Assembly (NCBI GenBank): GCA_003243195.1
Contig: QFQI01000004.1
Location: 146,338-210,337 of the forward strand
Reading direction: 5' to 3'
Origin: Sphingomonas taxi
GTDB lineage: Bacteria; Pseudomonadota; Alphaproteobacteria; Sphingomonadales; Sphingomonadaceae
Length of the DNA stretch: 64,000 nt
Of the stretch, positions 16,984 through 25,711 are shown piece by piece (the stretch's first letter is position 1; every line of letters starts with the position of its first letter). The position numbers and the translations under genes are program-made. A model generated the notes under the pieces. The model worked only from the letters and a program-made list of their open reading frames with translations. It was not told where the DNA came from and did not search any database.

Positions 16984-17009
16984 TCAGGACGGCCCGCTGG
17001 CCGTCCTGA
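16984..17009. terminator. Hairpin terminator after katE
   Basis: A perfect 11-bp stem, TCAGGACGGCC (16984-16994) and its complement (16999-17009), with a CGCT loop, 14 bp after the katE stop. There is no T-run on the + strand, so it is a strong hairpin of uncertain mechanism. It separates katE from the convergent lysR gene. Confidence 0.7.
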
Positions 17010-17075
17010 CTCGCTTGGCGGGGCACCGTGCGTTCCCTTTACGATTCTTGACCACGCGGCGGGGACATCGGCGGC

Positions 17076-17969
17076 TCACCCGCGATGACGGAGCGCTTCG
17101 AGGACCAGACTGAAGGCTGGAGAGGGCTGTCGGCGGCTGGGGTAATAGAGATAATAGCCGTCGAACGGCTCACACCAATCCTCCAGCACCCTGACCAGTG
17201 AACCATCGGCGAAGTGGCGCGCGACATGGCCCTCGATCGTGAAAGCGATACCGCGTCCGGCCAGTGCGGCCGCAACGATCATGTCGGCATCGTTGAATAT
17301 GAGCTGCCCCTCGGTCTTGACCTTCAGTTCCTTGCCGTCGCGCTCGAACTCCCAGGCATATAGCCCGCCGGACGTCGCCATGCGCAGGCCGATGCAGTTG
17401 TGGCGCGCCAGATCATAGGGGGTTTGCGGCGTCCCGTGCCTTTCCAGATAGTCGGGCGCGGCGAACGCGGCCATGCGCAGCCTGGGGCTGATCGGCACCG
17501 CGATCATGTCCTGATCCAGTCGCTCGCCCAGCCGAACGCCGGCGTCGAAACGATGGGAGACAATATCGACCAGCCCGCCGTCGACGCTGATCTCGACATT
17601 CACGTCCGGGTTTCCGGCGGTCAGCCGCTCGACCACCGGCCACAACACCGCCCGCGCCGCATGCGCGCTGGAGGTGATGCGAACGGTGCCGGCGGGGCGG
17701 TCGCGCAGCTCGGTCAGCGATGCCAGCTTGTCGTCGATCTCGTCAAACGCCGGCCGCAGCGTGTCGATCAGCCGCTCTCCGGCCTCGGTCGGCGACACGC
17801 TCCTCGTCGTCCGCGTCAGCAGCCGCAGCCCCAGCTTCGCTTCCAGCCGTCGCATCGAATGGCTGAGCGCCGATTGCGAGATGCCCAGCTTCGCCGCGGC
17901 CCTGGTGAAGCTACGCTCCTCCGCGACGGCCAGGAACATGGCCAGGCTCCCCAATTCCTCACGTCGCAT
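17076..17969 (-). CDS. LysR-family transcriptional regulator
   Basis: A 297-aa regulator with the N-terminal winged helix-turn-helix of LysR proteins (FLAVAEERSFTRAAAKLGIS, then QSALSHSMRRLEAKLGLRLL). A type 2 periplasmic-binding-protein effector domain fills the rest (about residues 90-295). It is transcribed away from the aldo/keto reductase at 18114, across a 144-bp gap containing a perfect 15-bp palindrome. It therefore probably controls that operon and itself. The inducer is unknown; the redox nature of the target genes suggests a reactive aldehyde or quinone. Confidence 0.9.
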   Translation of the reverse strand: MRREELGSLAMFLAVAEERSFTRAAAKLGISQSALSHSMRRLEAKLGLRLLTRTTRSVSPTEAGERLIDTLRPAFDEIDDKLASLTELRDRPAGTVRITSSAHAARAVLWPVVERLTAGNPDVNVEISVDGGLVDIVSHRFDAGVRLGERLDQDMIAVPISPRLRMAAFAAPDYLERHGTPQTPYDLARHNCIGLRMATSGGLYAWEFERDGKELKVKTEGQLIFNDADMIVAAALAGRGIAFTIEGHVARHFADGSLVRVLEDWCEPFDGYYLYYPSRRQPSPAFSLVLEALRHRG

Positions 17970-17992
17970 CTGAAGCAGCCGTCACAGGTTCC

Positions 17993-18007
17993 ATGACATG
18001 ATGTCAT
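17993..18007. promoter_or_regulatory. Candidate LysR operator palindrome
   Basis: ATGACATGATGTCAT is a perfect palindrome with 7-bp arms around one central base. It lies 24 bp upstream of lysR and about 107 bp upstream of the aldo/keto reductase. LysR regulators commonly bind T-N11-A palindromes in such divergent gaps. Confidence 0.6.
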
Positions 18008-18113
18008 AGACCCAAGCGATTTACCCTGTCTAATCTTCGGGACCGCGCCGGGGTATATCCCGACCATCACGGCGCGAGCGTGCGACGCCATGTGATGCAG
18101 CAGGATGTGGATG

Positions 18114-19097
18114 ATGCAGAAACGCATATTGGGTCGGAGCGGACTGGAGGTGTCGGCTCTGGGACTGGGGTGCATGGGGCTGAGCTTCGGCTATGGCCCG
18201 GCCACCGACCGCAACGAGGCGATCGCGCTGATCCGGGCCGCGCACGATCGCGGCGTCACCTTCTTCGACACGGCGGAAGCCTACGGCCCCGGCGTCAACG
18301 AGGAAATCGTCGGAGAGGCGCTGGCGCCGGTGCGCGATCAGGTGGTGATCGCCACCAAGTTCGGGTTCGCGAACGGCGTGCCGACCGACGGTCTTGACAG
18401 TCGGCCCGAGCGCATCCGACAGGTCGCGGACGCGGCGTTGCAGCGCCTCGGCACCGATCGGATCGACCTGTTCTACCAGCATCGCGTCGACCCCGGCGTG
18501 CCGATCGAAGATGTGGCCGGGACGGTCGGGGAATTGATCGACGCGGGGAAGGTCGGGCATTTCGGCCTGTCCGAGGCCGGCCCCGACGCGATCCGCCGCG
18601 CGCATGCGGTGCAGCCGGTCGCGGCGCTCCAGAGCGAATATTCGATGTTCTGGCGGGAGCCGGAAGGAACGATCCTGCCGCTTCTGGAGGAGTTGGGGAT
18701 CGGGTTCGTGCCCTTCGCCCCGCTCGGCAAGGGCTTCCTGACCGGCAAGCTCACGGCCGACACCAGGTTCGCGCCCGACGATTTCCGCAGCACGGTGCCC
18801 CGCTTCCAGCCGGAGGCGATGGCGGCCAACCAGGCGCTGGTCGACCTGGTGACAACGATCGCCGCTGAAAAGGGCGCCACGCCGGCGCAGGTCGCGCTTG
18901 CCTGGTTGCTGGCGCAGCGGCCGTGGATCGTGCCGATCCCGGGCACCACCAAGCTCCACCGGCTGGAGGAAAATCTGGGCGGCGTCGATGTCGAGCTGAG
19001 CGATCGGGATCTGGCGCGCATCGGTGACGCCCTGTCCGGGATCGAGGTACAGGGCGAGCGCTACGCCGCCTCGCACCAGCGCTTCGTCAACCGCTGA
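18114..19097 (+). CDS. Aldo/keto reductase (YajO/AKR13-like)
   Basis: An NADPH-dependent TIM-barrel oxidoreductase of about 327 aa. N-terminal KRILGRSGLEVSALGLGCMG is characteristic. Catalytic residues are visible: Asp and Tyr in FFDTAEAYGPGVNEE, Lys in VVIATKFGF and His in DLFYQHRVDP. The cofactor region near the C-terminus is IVPIPGTTKLHRLEENLGG. It reduces aldehydes or ketones; the substrate is not predictable. Two other in-frame ATGs lie just upstream (18105, 18111); 18114 gives the best spacing to AGGA at 18102. It is first in a probable operon running to paoC. Confidence 0.9.
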   Translation: MQKRILGRSGLEVSALGLGCMGLSFGYGPATDRNEAIALIRAAHDRGVTFFDTAEAYGPGVNEEIVGEALAPVRDQVVIATKFGFANGVPTDGLDSRPERIRQVADAALQRLGTDRIDLFYQHRVDPGVPIEDVAGTVGELIDAGKVGHFGLSEAGPDAIRRAHAVQPVAALQSEYSMFWREPEGTILPLLEELGIGFVPFAPLGKGFLTGKLTADTRFAPDDFRSTVPRFQPEAMAANQALVDLVTTIAAEKGATPAQVALAWLLAQRPWIVPIPGTTKLHRLEENLGGVDVELSDRDLARIGDALSGIEVQGERYAASHQRFVNR

Positions 19098-19118
19098 CCG
19101 GGGCGGCAGGAAAAAACG

Positions 19119-19973
19119 ATGACCAATGTTCCCACGGTGACGCTGAACAATGGCGTCGCCATGCCGATCCTCGGCTTCGGCGTGTTCCAGGTGCCCGATC
19201 CCGCCGAATGCGAGCGCAGCGTGCGCGACGCGATCGACGTCGGCTATCGCCTGCTCGACACCGCCGCCTCCTACGGCAACGAGGAGGCGGTCGGTGCCGC
19301 CATCAAGAGCCACGGCATCAACCGGAGCGAGCTGTTCGTCACCACCAAGCTCTGGGTGCAGGATGCCAGCTACGAGGGTGCCAAGGCCGCGTTCGAGCGG
19401 TCGATCAACAAGCTCGGGTTGGACTATCTCGACCTGTGGCTGATCCATCAGCCCTATGGTGACGTGTACGGCGCATGGCGCGCGATGGAGGAGTTGCACA
19501 AGGCCGGACGCATCCGCGCGATCGGCATCAGCAACTTCTACCCCGATCGTCTTGTCGATTTCGTATTGCACAACGCGGTGAAGCCGGCGGTCAATCAGAT
19601 CGAGATCCATCCTTTTCACCAGCAAATTGGTGCGGTGAATATCCTTGAGGAATACGGCGTCCAGCCAGAGGCGTGGGGACCGTTCGCGGAAGGCAGGAAT
19701 GGCCTGTTCACGAACGAGGTGTTGCAGCCGGTCGCCGACAGGCACGGCAAGAGCATCGCGCAGGTCGTGCTTCGCTGGCTGACCGATCGGGGCATCGTCG
19801 CGATCCCCAAATCGGTGCGCAAGGAGCGCATGGCGCAGAATTTCGACATCTTCGATTTCGACCTCGACGCTGGCGACCTCGATGCCATCGCCACGCTCGA
19901 TCAGAACGCCAGCAGCTTCTTCGACCACCGCGATCCGGCGATGGTGAAGTGGCTCGGCGAACGGAAGCTCTGA
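19119..19973 (+). CDS. Aldo/keto reductase (2,5-diketogluconate reductase-like)
   Basis: A 284-aa aldo/keto reductase of the AKR5-like group (NNGVAMPILGFGVFQV). The catalytic tetrad is Asp/Tyr in LLDTAASYGNEEAVG, Lys in VTTKLWVQD and His in LWLIHQPYGD. The cofactor-binding end reads AIPKSVRKERMAQNFDIFDF. It follows the first aldo/keto reductase by 21 bp with AGGAAA before the ATG. Two distinct AKR families next to each other, followed by an aldehyde oxidoreductase, suggest a pathway that handles reactive carbonyls by both reduction and oxidation. Confidence 0.9.
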   Translation: MTNVPTVTLNNGVAMPILGFGVFQVPDPAECERSVRDAIDVGYRLLDTAASYGNEEAVGAAIKSHGINRSELFVTTKLWVQDASYEGAKAAFERSINKLGLDYLDLWLIHQPYGDVYGAWRAMEELHKAGRIRAIGISNFYPDRLVDFVLHNAVKPAVNQIEIHPFHQQIGAVNILEEYGVQPEAWGPFAEGRNGLFTNEVLQPVADRHGKSIAQVVLRWLTDRGIVAIPKSVRKERMAQNFDIFDFDLDAGDLDAIATLDQNASSFFDHRDPAMVKWLGERKL

Positions 19974-20040
19974 TCGTCATCTTCAGGCTGATGTTCCGGC
20001 ATCGGCCTGCCCCTTTCAAGCTCGTGCGGGAGCAGTTGTG

Positions 20041-20577
20041 ATGGACACTCGATCATCCTTTGGAATGAAGCGGCTTTGCCTGCTGGGAGCCGTCACCTTG
20101 TCGGTGCTGCCTGTGCAGCCGTTGCTCGCGCAACAAACGCCGGCACCGCCCACGGAGACGATCAAGACGGCCGCCACGCATACCCCGACCGAGCAGCAGA
20201 TCATCGACCTGTCGAAGACCAAATGGGACTGGATGGCGGACAGGAAGGTCGACTCCCTGGCGACGCTCTTCGACGACCGGGCCATGTTCACCCACATGGG
20301 CGGAACGTGGGGCAAGACCCAGGAACTCACCACCATCCAAAGCGGCGCGATCTGGTACAAGAAGGCGTCGATCCACGCGGTTGATGTGCGGGTGTTCGGC
20401 GCCACCGGGATCGTGCTGGAAGACCTCGATCTGGAGGCCGTGGTCGGCGGTCGAACCGTCACCAATCCCTTCATGGTCACGGAAGTCTACAGCAAGCAGG
20501 CTGGCAAGTGGCGCCTCGCCCAGCTCACATTCTCGCGCCTCGTTCGTCCGGTGAAGGCGAGCGCTGGCAGCGATTGA
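20041..20577 (+). CDS. Secreted NTF2-like (SnoaL/DUF4440-type) protein
   Basis: A 178-aa protein with a signal peptide (hydrophobic core RLCLLGAVTLSVLPVQPLLA, cleavage at LLAQQ) and an NTF2-like fold. The fold shows as SKTKWDWMADRKVDSLATLF, AMFTHMGGTWGKTQE and a C-terminal strand NPFMVTEVYSKQAGKWRLAQ. Such proteins act as small hydrolases, isomerases or binding domains; no activity can be assigned. It sits 67 bp after the second aldo/keto reductase and 31 bp before the CMD/cupin gene, so it is probably in the same operon. A GTG immediately upstream is an alternative start. Confidence 0.8.
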   Translation: MDTRSSFGMKRLCLLGAVTLSVLPVQPLLAQQTPAPPTETIKTAATHTPTEQQIIDLSKTKWDWMADRKVDSLATLFDDRAMFTHMGGTWGKTQELTTIQSGAIWYKKASIHAVDVRVFGATGIVLEDLDLEAVVGGRTVTNPFMVTEVYSKQAGKWRLAQLTFSRLVRPVKASAGSD

Positions 20578-20608
20578 TCCTGACCGAAGGATCGGAACGG
20601 GAGACGAG

Positions 20609-21778
20609 ATGATGAAGGTCGCTTCTGCAACTGCCGCCGCGCTGGCGATGGCCGTGCCGGTCGAGGCGCAGGAGCGCCCGTCGGTTGCGCCCAAAAACAT
20701 GCAGGCAATCGCGCCGGCATTGGCTGGCTATACCGACCGGGTGCTGTTCGGCGACGTGTGGGTGCGTCCGGAGCTGGCCCCGCGCGATCGCAGCATCGTC
20801 ACCCTGTCGGTGCTGATCGCCACGGGCAAGACCGCGCAGATGACGAGCCATCTTGGTCGCGGCCTAGATAACGGCATCAAGCCGTCCGAGATGGCGGGCA
20901 TGGTGACGCAGCTCGCCTTCTATACCGGGTGGCCAAACGCCGTGTCGGCCTTGAATGAGGTCGAGAAGGTGTTTGCCGCGCGCCATGTCGATCTGAAGCC
21001 GCTTGCAGCGGTGCCTCCGGCCACCGCGCCGCTCCCCGGCTCCGATCCCGCGCGTGCCGCGACGGTCGACAGGACGCTCGCTCCGAACGCACCCAAGCTC
21101 GCGCAGCTTACCAACGACGTCGTGTTCGCCGACGTGTGGCGACGCACCGACCTGTCGCCCCGCGACCGTAGCCTCGTCACCATCGCTGCGCTTACCGCTG
21201 GCGGTGACGCCGACCAGCTTGCCTTCCACGTTCAGCGTGGCCTCGAAAACGGGTTGACGCAGCCGCAGATCGTTGAGGCGCTGACCCATCTCGCTTTCTA
21301 CGCAGGGTGGCCAAAGGCGAACGCCGCCATCACCGTCGCGGGCAAGGTATTCGCCAAGAAGGAGGTTGCCGCCATGTCAGAGGTTAAGGTCATCCATCCC
21401 GGCCAGGAGCCGAAGTCTGGTCCCGCCGACTATTTCACCGGCAACGTGTCGATCGCATCGCCCTTCAAAGGCACCGGCGACGCGCGGCTTGGCGGGGCGA
21501 CGGTGACGTTCCAGCCCGGAGCGCATACCAACTGGCACACGCATCCCCTCGGACAGCTTCTGATCGTCACCGCCGGGCGCGGATGGGTGCAGGTCGATGG
21601 CGAGCCGGCGAAGCCGATCGCGCCGGGCGACACCGTCTTCATCTCGCCGGGCGTCCGGCACTGGCACGGCGCGGCGCGCGACACCGCCCTGACCCATGTC
21701 GCGGTGTCCGAGGCGCTCGACGGCACGAGCGTGACCTGGCTCGAAGCGGTCGCGGACGACCTGTATAACAAGCTATAG
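20609..21778 (+). CDS. Secreted fusion of two carboxymuconolactone decarboxylase-like domains and a cupin
   Basis: A 389-aa protein with an N-terminal signal peptide (VEAQE cleavage). Two tandem CMD-like domains follow: residues about 45-120 (VLFGDVWVRPELAPRDRSIV) and about 165-240 (VVFADVWRRTDLSPRDRSLV). A cupin domain spans about 275-385, with metal-type histidines in GAHTNWHTHPLGQLLIVTAG and GVRHWHGAARD. The CMD units lack the CxxC of AhpD peroxidases. The two CMD copies are clearly an internal duplication. The role is unknown; related genes often accompany aldo/keto reductases. It lies just upstream of paoA with a 14-bp gap. Confidence 0.85.
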   Translation: MMKVASATAAALAMAVPVEAQERPSVAPKNMQAIAPALAGYTDRVLFGDVWVRPELAPRDRSIVTLSVLIATGKTAQMTSHLGRGLDNGIKPSEMAGMVTQLAFYTGWPNAVSALNEVEKVFAARHVDLKPLAAVPPATAPLPGSDPARAATVDRTLAPNAPKLAQLTNDVVFADVWRRTDLSPRDRSLVTIAALTAGGDADQLAFHVQRGLENGLTQPQIVEALTHLAFYAGWPKANAAITVAGKVFAKKEVAAMSEVKVIHPGQEPKSGPADYFTGNVSIASPFKGTGDARLGGATVTFQPGAHTNWHTHPLGQLLIVTAGRGWVQVDGEPAKPIAPGDTVFISPGVRHWHGAARDTALTHVAVSEALDGTSVTWLEAVADDLYNKL

Positions 21779-21792
21779 GGGAGGAAACGGCG

Positions 21793-22419
21793 ATGATATC
21801 GGAGATGGAGATGTCGAGACGAGGCGTGCTTGCCGGCGGTGCCGCCACGGCGGCGCTGGCGGCGGTCCCGCAGGTCGAAGCGCAGCCCGCCACCGCGGTG
21901 TCGCCCGCGACCATGCCCGTTTCACTCACCGTCAACGGCAAGCGCCACGACCTCACGCTCGACACGCGCACGACGCTGCTCGATGCGCTGCGCGAGCATC
22001 TGAAGCTCACCGGCACGAAGAAGGGCTGCGACCACGGGCAATGCGGCGCCTGCACCGTCATCGTGAACGGCGAGCGGATCAATTCCTGCCTCAGCCTGGC
22101 GGTTCAGCATCACGGCGACGCGGTGACGACGATCGAGGGGCTGGGCACGCCCGACAGGCTGCATCCCATGCAGGCCGCGTTCGTCCGCCACGACGGATAT
22201 CAATGCGGCTATTGCACGCCGGGCCAGATCTGCTCGGCGGTGGCGGTGCTGGACGAGATCCGGCGCGGAGTGCCGAGCCACGTGCAGGCCGACGTCTCGC
22301 AACGTCCGCAAGCGACCGCCATCGAGATGCGCGAGCGGATGAGCGGCAACATCTGCCGGTGCGGTGCCTACTCCAACATCGCCGAGGCGATGGCGGATGT
22401 CGCGGGAGCGAAAGCATGA
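21793..22419 (+). CDS. paoA: Periplasmic aldehyde oxidoreductase iron-sulfur subunit (PaoA-type)
   Basis: A 208-aa subunit carrying two [2Fe-2S] clusters. The plant-ferredoxin-like cluster is in KGCDHGQCGACTVIVNGERI and the second in QCGYCTPGQIC with CRCGAY near the C-terminus. The N-terminus SRRGVLAGGAATAALAA is a Tat-type signal. This places the complex in the periplasm, as for E. coli PaoABC, which oxidises aromatic and other aldehydes to acids. A strong ribosome site (GGGGAGGAAA) precedes the ATG. It overlaps paoB by 4 bp. Confidence 0.93.
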   Translation: MISEMEMSRRGVLAGGAATAALAAVPQVEAQPATAVSPATMPVSLTVNGKRHDLTLDTRTTLLDALREHLKLTGTKKGCDHGQCGACTVIVNGERINSCLSLAVQHHGDAVTTIEGLGTPDRLHPMQAAFVRHDGYQCGYCTPGQICSAVAVLDEIRRGVPSHVQADVSQRPQATAIEMRERMSGNICRCGAYSNIAEAMADVAGAKA

Positions 22420-23369
22420 AGCCCTTCACCTATGAGCGCGCGAAGACGCCGGCCGAAGCCGCCGCCGCCGTCGCACGGCGGCCCGGTGCCAGGTTCCTCG
22501 CCGGGGGCACCAACCTGCTCGACCTGATGAAGCTGGAGATCGAGACGCCTTCGCACCTCGTCGACGTTCAGGACCTGAAGCTCGACCGGATCGAGCCGAC
22601 AGCGGACGGCGGACTGAGGATCGGGGCGCTGGTCACGAACACCGCGCTTGCTTCCGATGCACGCGTTCGCCGCGACTATGGCGTGCTGACCCGCGCGATC
22701 GTGGCCGGGGCGTCCGGCCAGCTTCGCAACAAGGCGACGACGGCGGGCAATCTGCTCCAGCGGACGCGCTGCCCCTATTTCTACGACCCCAACCTGCCGT
22801 GCAACAAGCGCCGGCCCGGATCGGGCTGCGCCGCGATCGGCGGCTATTCGCGGCAGCTTGCGGTGGTCGGTTCGAGCGACCAGTGCATCGCGACCTATCC
22901 CGGCGACATGGCGGTGGCGCTGCGCGTGCTCGATGCGACGGTCGAGACGGTGAAGGCGGACGGCACGACCCGCACCATCCCGATCGCCGATTTCCACCGC
23001 CTGCCCGGCGACACGCCCCATATCGACAACAGCCTCGACGCCGGCGAGCTGATTACGGCGGTGACGCTGCCGCGGCCACCCGGCGGCACGCACCATTATG
23101 AGAAGGTTCGCGACCGCGCATCCTATGCCTTCGCGCTCGTCTCGGTCGCGGCCGTGATCCAGAAGGACGGCAGCGGTCGTGTGGCGTTCGGCGGAGTCGC
23201 GCCCAAGCCGTGGCGGGTCGAGGCGGCGGATGCCGTGATGGCGCAGGGCGCCGCCGCGGTGACGGCGAAGGCGTTCGCGGATGCCCGGCCGACGAACGAC
23301 AATGCGTTCAAATTGCCGCTCGCGACCCGCGCGCTCGCAGCCATCATCGCGGAGGGCCGGTCAGCATGA
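22416..23369 (+). CDS. paoB: Aldehyde oxidoreductase FAD-binding subunit (PaoB-type)
   Basis: A 317-aa FAD subunit of the xanthine dehydrogenase family. The FAD motif is ARFLAGGTNLLDLMKLEIE (residues 26-44), and the C-terminal CO-dehydrogenase flavoprotein domain is present (DRASYAFALVSVAA, ARPTNDNAFKLPL). PaoB-type proteins carry an extra [4Fe-4S] cluster; cysteines in RTRCPYFYDPNLPCNKRRPG and SGCAAIGG fit that. It overlaps paoA and paoC by 4 bp each. It has no signal of its own, so it would be carried out with PaoA. Confidence 0.93.
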   Translation: MKPFTYERAKTPAEAAAAVARRPGARFLAGGTNLLDLMKLEIETPSHLVDVQDLKLDRIEPTADGGLRIGALVTNTALASDARVRRDYGVLTRAIVAGASGQLRNKATTAGNLLQRTRCPYFYDPNLPCNKRRPGSGCAAIGGYSRQLAVVGSSDQCIATYPGDMAVALRVLDATVETVKADGTTRTIPIADFHRLPGDTPHIDNSLDAGELITAVTLPRPPGGTHHYEKVRDRASYAFALVSVAAVIQKDGSGRVAFGGVAPKPWRVEAADAVMAQGAAAVTAKAFADARPTNDNAFKLPLATRALAAIIAEGRSA

Positions 23370-25624
23370 AGTTCGACACGCCCGCCGGGACCAACCCGAT
23401 CGATCGGGAAACGGTCGTCGGCAAGCCGCACCCGCGCATCGAGGGGCCGTTGAAGACGACCGGCCGCGCGGTTTACTCCTATGAAAACCATGAGGCCGCG
23501 CCGAACGCCGCCTACGGCTATGTCGTCGGTTCGGGCATCGCCAAGGGCCGCATTGCCGCGATGGACCTGCGCGAGGCCCGCGCCGCGCCGGGCGTCCTCG
23601 CGATCGTGACCGCCGACACTGCCGGCCCGATCAGGACGCAGGGCTTCTACGTCGCCAGGCCGCTGGCCGGGCCGCAGATCGAACATTATCATCAGGCGAT
23701 CGCGCTGGTTATTGCCGAGAGGTTCGAGCAGGCGCGCCACGCCGCCGGGCTGATCCGGGTCGATTATGCGCGCGAGCAGGGCGCGTTCGACCTTGCAGCC
23801 GCCCGCGCCGGAGCCAGGCCGCATCAGCGTCAGCCAGACGTGCGCATCGGCGACTTCGACACGGCGTTCGCGGCGGCTCCGGTGAAGGTCGACGCAACCT
23901 TCACCACCCCCGACCACAGCCACATGATGCTGGAGCCGCACGCCACGATCGCGCGCTGGGACGGCGATCATCTGACGATCTGGTCGGCGCAGCAGATCGT
24001 CGGATGGGCGCGTCGCGATCTCGGCAACAAGCTGGGCGTCCCGCAGGAGAATATCCGCGTCGTCGCCACCTATATCGGCGGCGGGTTCGGCGGAAAGGGC
24101 AGCGTGTGTTCGGACGCGATCCTCGCCGCGCTCGCCGCGCGCGCTGTCGGCCGCGCCGTGAAGGTAGCGTTGCCGCGCCCGCTGATGCCGAACAACACGA
24201 CGCACCGTCCGGCCACGATCCAGCGGGTGCGTCTGGCGGCCGGGCGCGATGGCAAGCTGATCGCCGTCGGCCACGAAACCCTGTCGGGCAACCTGCCCGG
24301 CGGCGGGCCGGAGATTGCGGCGGCACAGACCCAGTTGCTCTATGCGGGCGCCCATCGCCTCAACCTGACCCGGCTGGCGACGCTCGACCTGCCCGAAGGC
24401 AATGCCATGCGCGCGCCGGGCGAGGCGTCGGGCCTGATGGCACTGGAAGTGGCGATGGACGAACTGGCCGAGAAGCTGGGGATGGACCCGGTGGAGCTGC
24501 GCATCATCAACGATACGCAGGTTGTGCCGGGTGACCCGGGGCGCGGCTCCACCACCGATCCGCAATCCGCGAGCGACAGCCAGGGCAAGGCGGAGGAAAG
24601 TCCGCGCCCCTTCTCCATCCGACAGTTTGTCCCATGCCTGCGCACCGGTGCCGAGCGCTTCGATTGGAAGGCGCGTAGCCCCACGCCCGGCAGTCGTCGC
24701 GAGGGCCGCTGGCTGATCGGCATGGGCATGGCCGCTGCGATCCGCGGCGCGCCGATCATTCCCGCCGGTGCCCGCGTCACGCTGGACGGCAAGGGGATCG
24801 TCACGGTCGAGAGCAACATGACCGACATGGGAACCGGCAGCTACACGATCATCGGCCAGACGGTCGCGGAGATGATGGGCGTGCCCCTCGACCGCGTCGT
24901 CGTGAAGCTCGCAGACTCGAATTACCCCGAAGCGTTCGGCGGCGGCGGACAGGGTGGTGCGGCCTCCGCGACGGCGGGTGCCTATGCCGCGTGCGTGGCA
25001 CTGCGCGAGGCGGTGGCGACGCGGCTGGGGTTCAACTCCGCCGATGCCGAGTTCGTTGGCGGCGAGGTCCGGTCGGGCAATCGCCATGCATCGCTCGCGC
25101 AGGCGGCGAAGGATGGCGCGATCACGGCCGAGGACAAGATGGAATATGGCGACCTGTCGCAGCGGTTCTCGCAGCAGACCTTCGGTGCGCATTTCTGCGA
25201 GGTCGCCGTGGATGCCTATACCGGCGAGATCCGCATCCGGCGGATGCTCGCCGTCTGCGCGGCGGGACGGATCCTCAACCCCGTCACCGCGCGCAGTCAG
25301 GTGATCGGCGGCATGGTCGGCGGTGCGGGCGCGGCGCTGATGGAGGAGCTGGCCGTCGACAAGCGCTTCGGCTTCTTCGTCAATCACGACATGGCCGGGT
25401 ATGAGGTGCCGGTCCATGCCGACATCCCGCATCAGGAGGTGATCTTTCTGGAGGAAACCGATCCCACCATCTCGCCAGTGAAGGCGAAGGGTGTGGGCGA
25501 ACTGGGCATTTCGGGCGTCGCGCCGGCGATCGCCAATGCGGTCTATAACGCGACCGGGGTACGGGTGCGCGACTATCCGATCACGCTCGACAAGCATCTG
25601 GCGAAGCTGCCGCAGATCGCATGA
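23366..25624 (+). CDS. paoC: Aldehyde oxidoreductase molybdenum cofactor subunit (PaoC-type)
   Basis: A 752-aa molybdopterin subunit. Characteristic segments are IGGGFGGKGSVCSDAILAA, the DMGTGSYTIIGQTVAEMMGV segment and the catalytic Glu in KGVGELGISGVAPAIANAVY near the C-terminus. It oxidises aldehydes to carboxylic acids using water. Around residues 390-412 there is a Ser/Gly/Asp-rich insertion (STTDPQSASDSQGKAEES) between a DP turn and PRPFSIRQ that I do not recall in E. coli PaoC. No paoD-like maturation gene is in the window. It ends tail to tail with hcp. Confidence 0.92.
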   Translation: MKFDTPAGTNPIDRETVVGKPHPRIEGPLKTTGRAVYSYENHEAAPNAAYGYVVGSGIAKGRIAAMDLREARAAPGVLAIVTADTAGPIRTQGFYVARPLAGPQIEHYHQAIALVIAERFEQARHAAGLIRVDYAREQGAFDLAAARAGARPHQRQPDVRIGDFDTAFAAAPVKVDATFTTPDHSHMMLEPHATIARWDGDHLTIWSAQQIVGWARRDLGNKLGVPQENIRVVATYIGGGFGGKGSVCSDAILAALAARAVGRAVKVALPRPLMPNNTTHRPATIQRVRLAAGRDGKLIAVGHETLSGNLPGGGPEIAAAQTQLLYAGAHRLNLTRLATLDLPEGNAMRAPGEASGLMALEVAMDELAEKLGMDPVELRIINDTQVVPGDPGRGSTTDPQSASDSQGKAEESPRPFSIRQFVPCLRTGAERFDWKARSPTPGSRREGRWLIGMGMAAAIRGAPIIPAGARVTLDGKGIVTVESNMTDMGTGSYTIIGQTVAEMMGVPLDRVVVKLADSNYPEAFGGGGQGGAASATAGAYAACVALREAVATRLGFNSADAEFVGGEVRSGNRHASLAQAAKDGAITAEDKMEYGDLSQRFSQQTFGAHFCEVAVDAYTGEIRIRRMLAVCAAGRILNPVTARSQVIGGMVGGAGAALMEELAVDKRFGFFVNHDMAGYEVPVHADIPHQEVIFLEETDPTISPVKAKGVGELGISGVAPAIANAVYNATGVRVRDYPITLDKHLAKLPQIA

Positions 25625-25711
25625 TGCCCGAGGCGGCGGCGCGCCCCGCGCCCTGCCCCCGCCGGCCGGGGCGGCCACCGCGACGCTGTGCGCCGGGTGC
25701 CCGCCTGATGG

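Noticed and set aside
23123..25678. 850-codon open frame antisense to paoB/paoC
   Set aside because: Composition is Arg/Asp/Gly-rich shadow sequence; the forward frame carries all molybdenum-subunit motifs.
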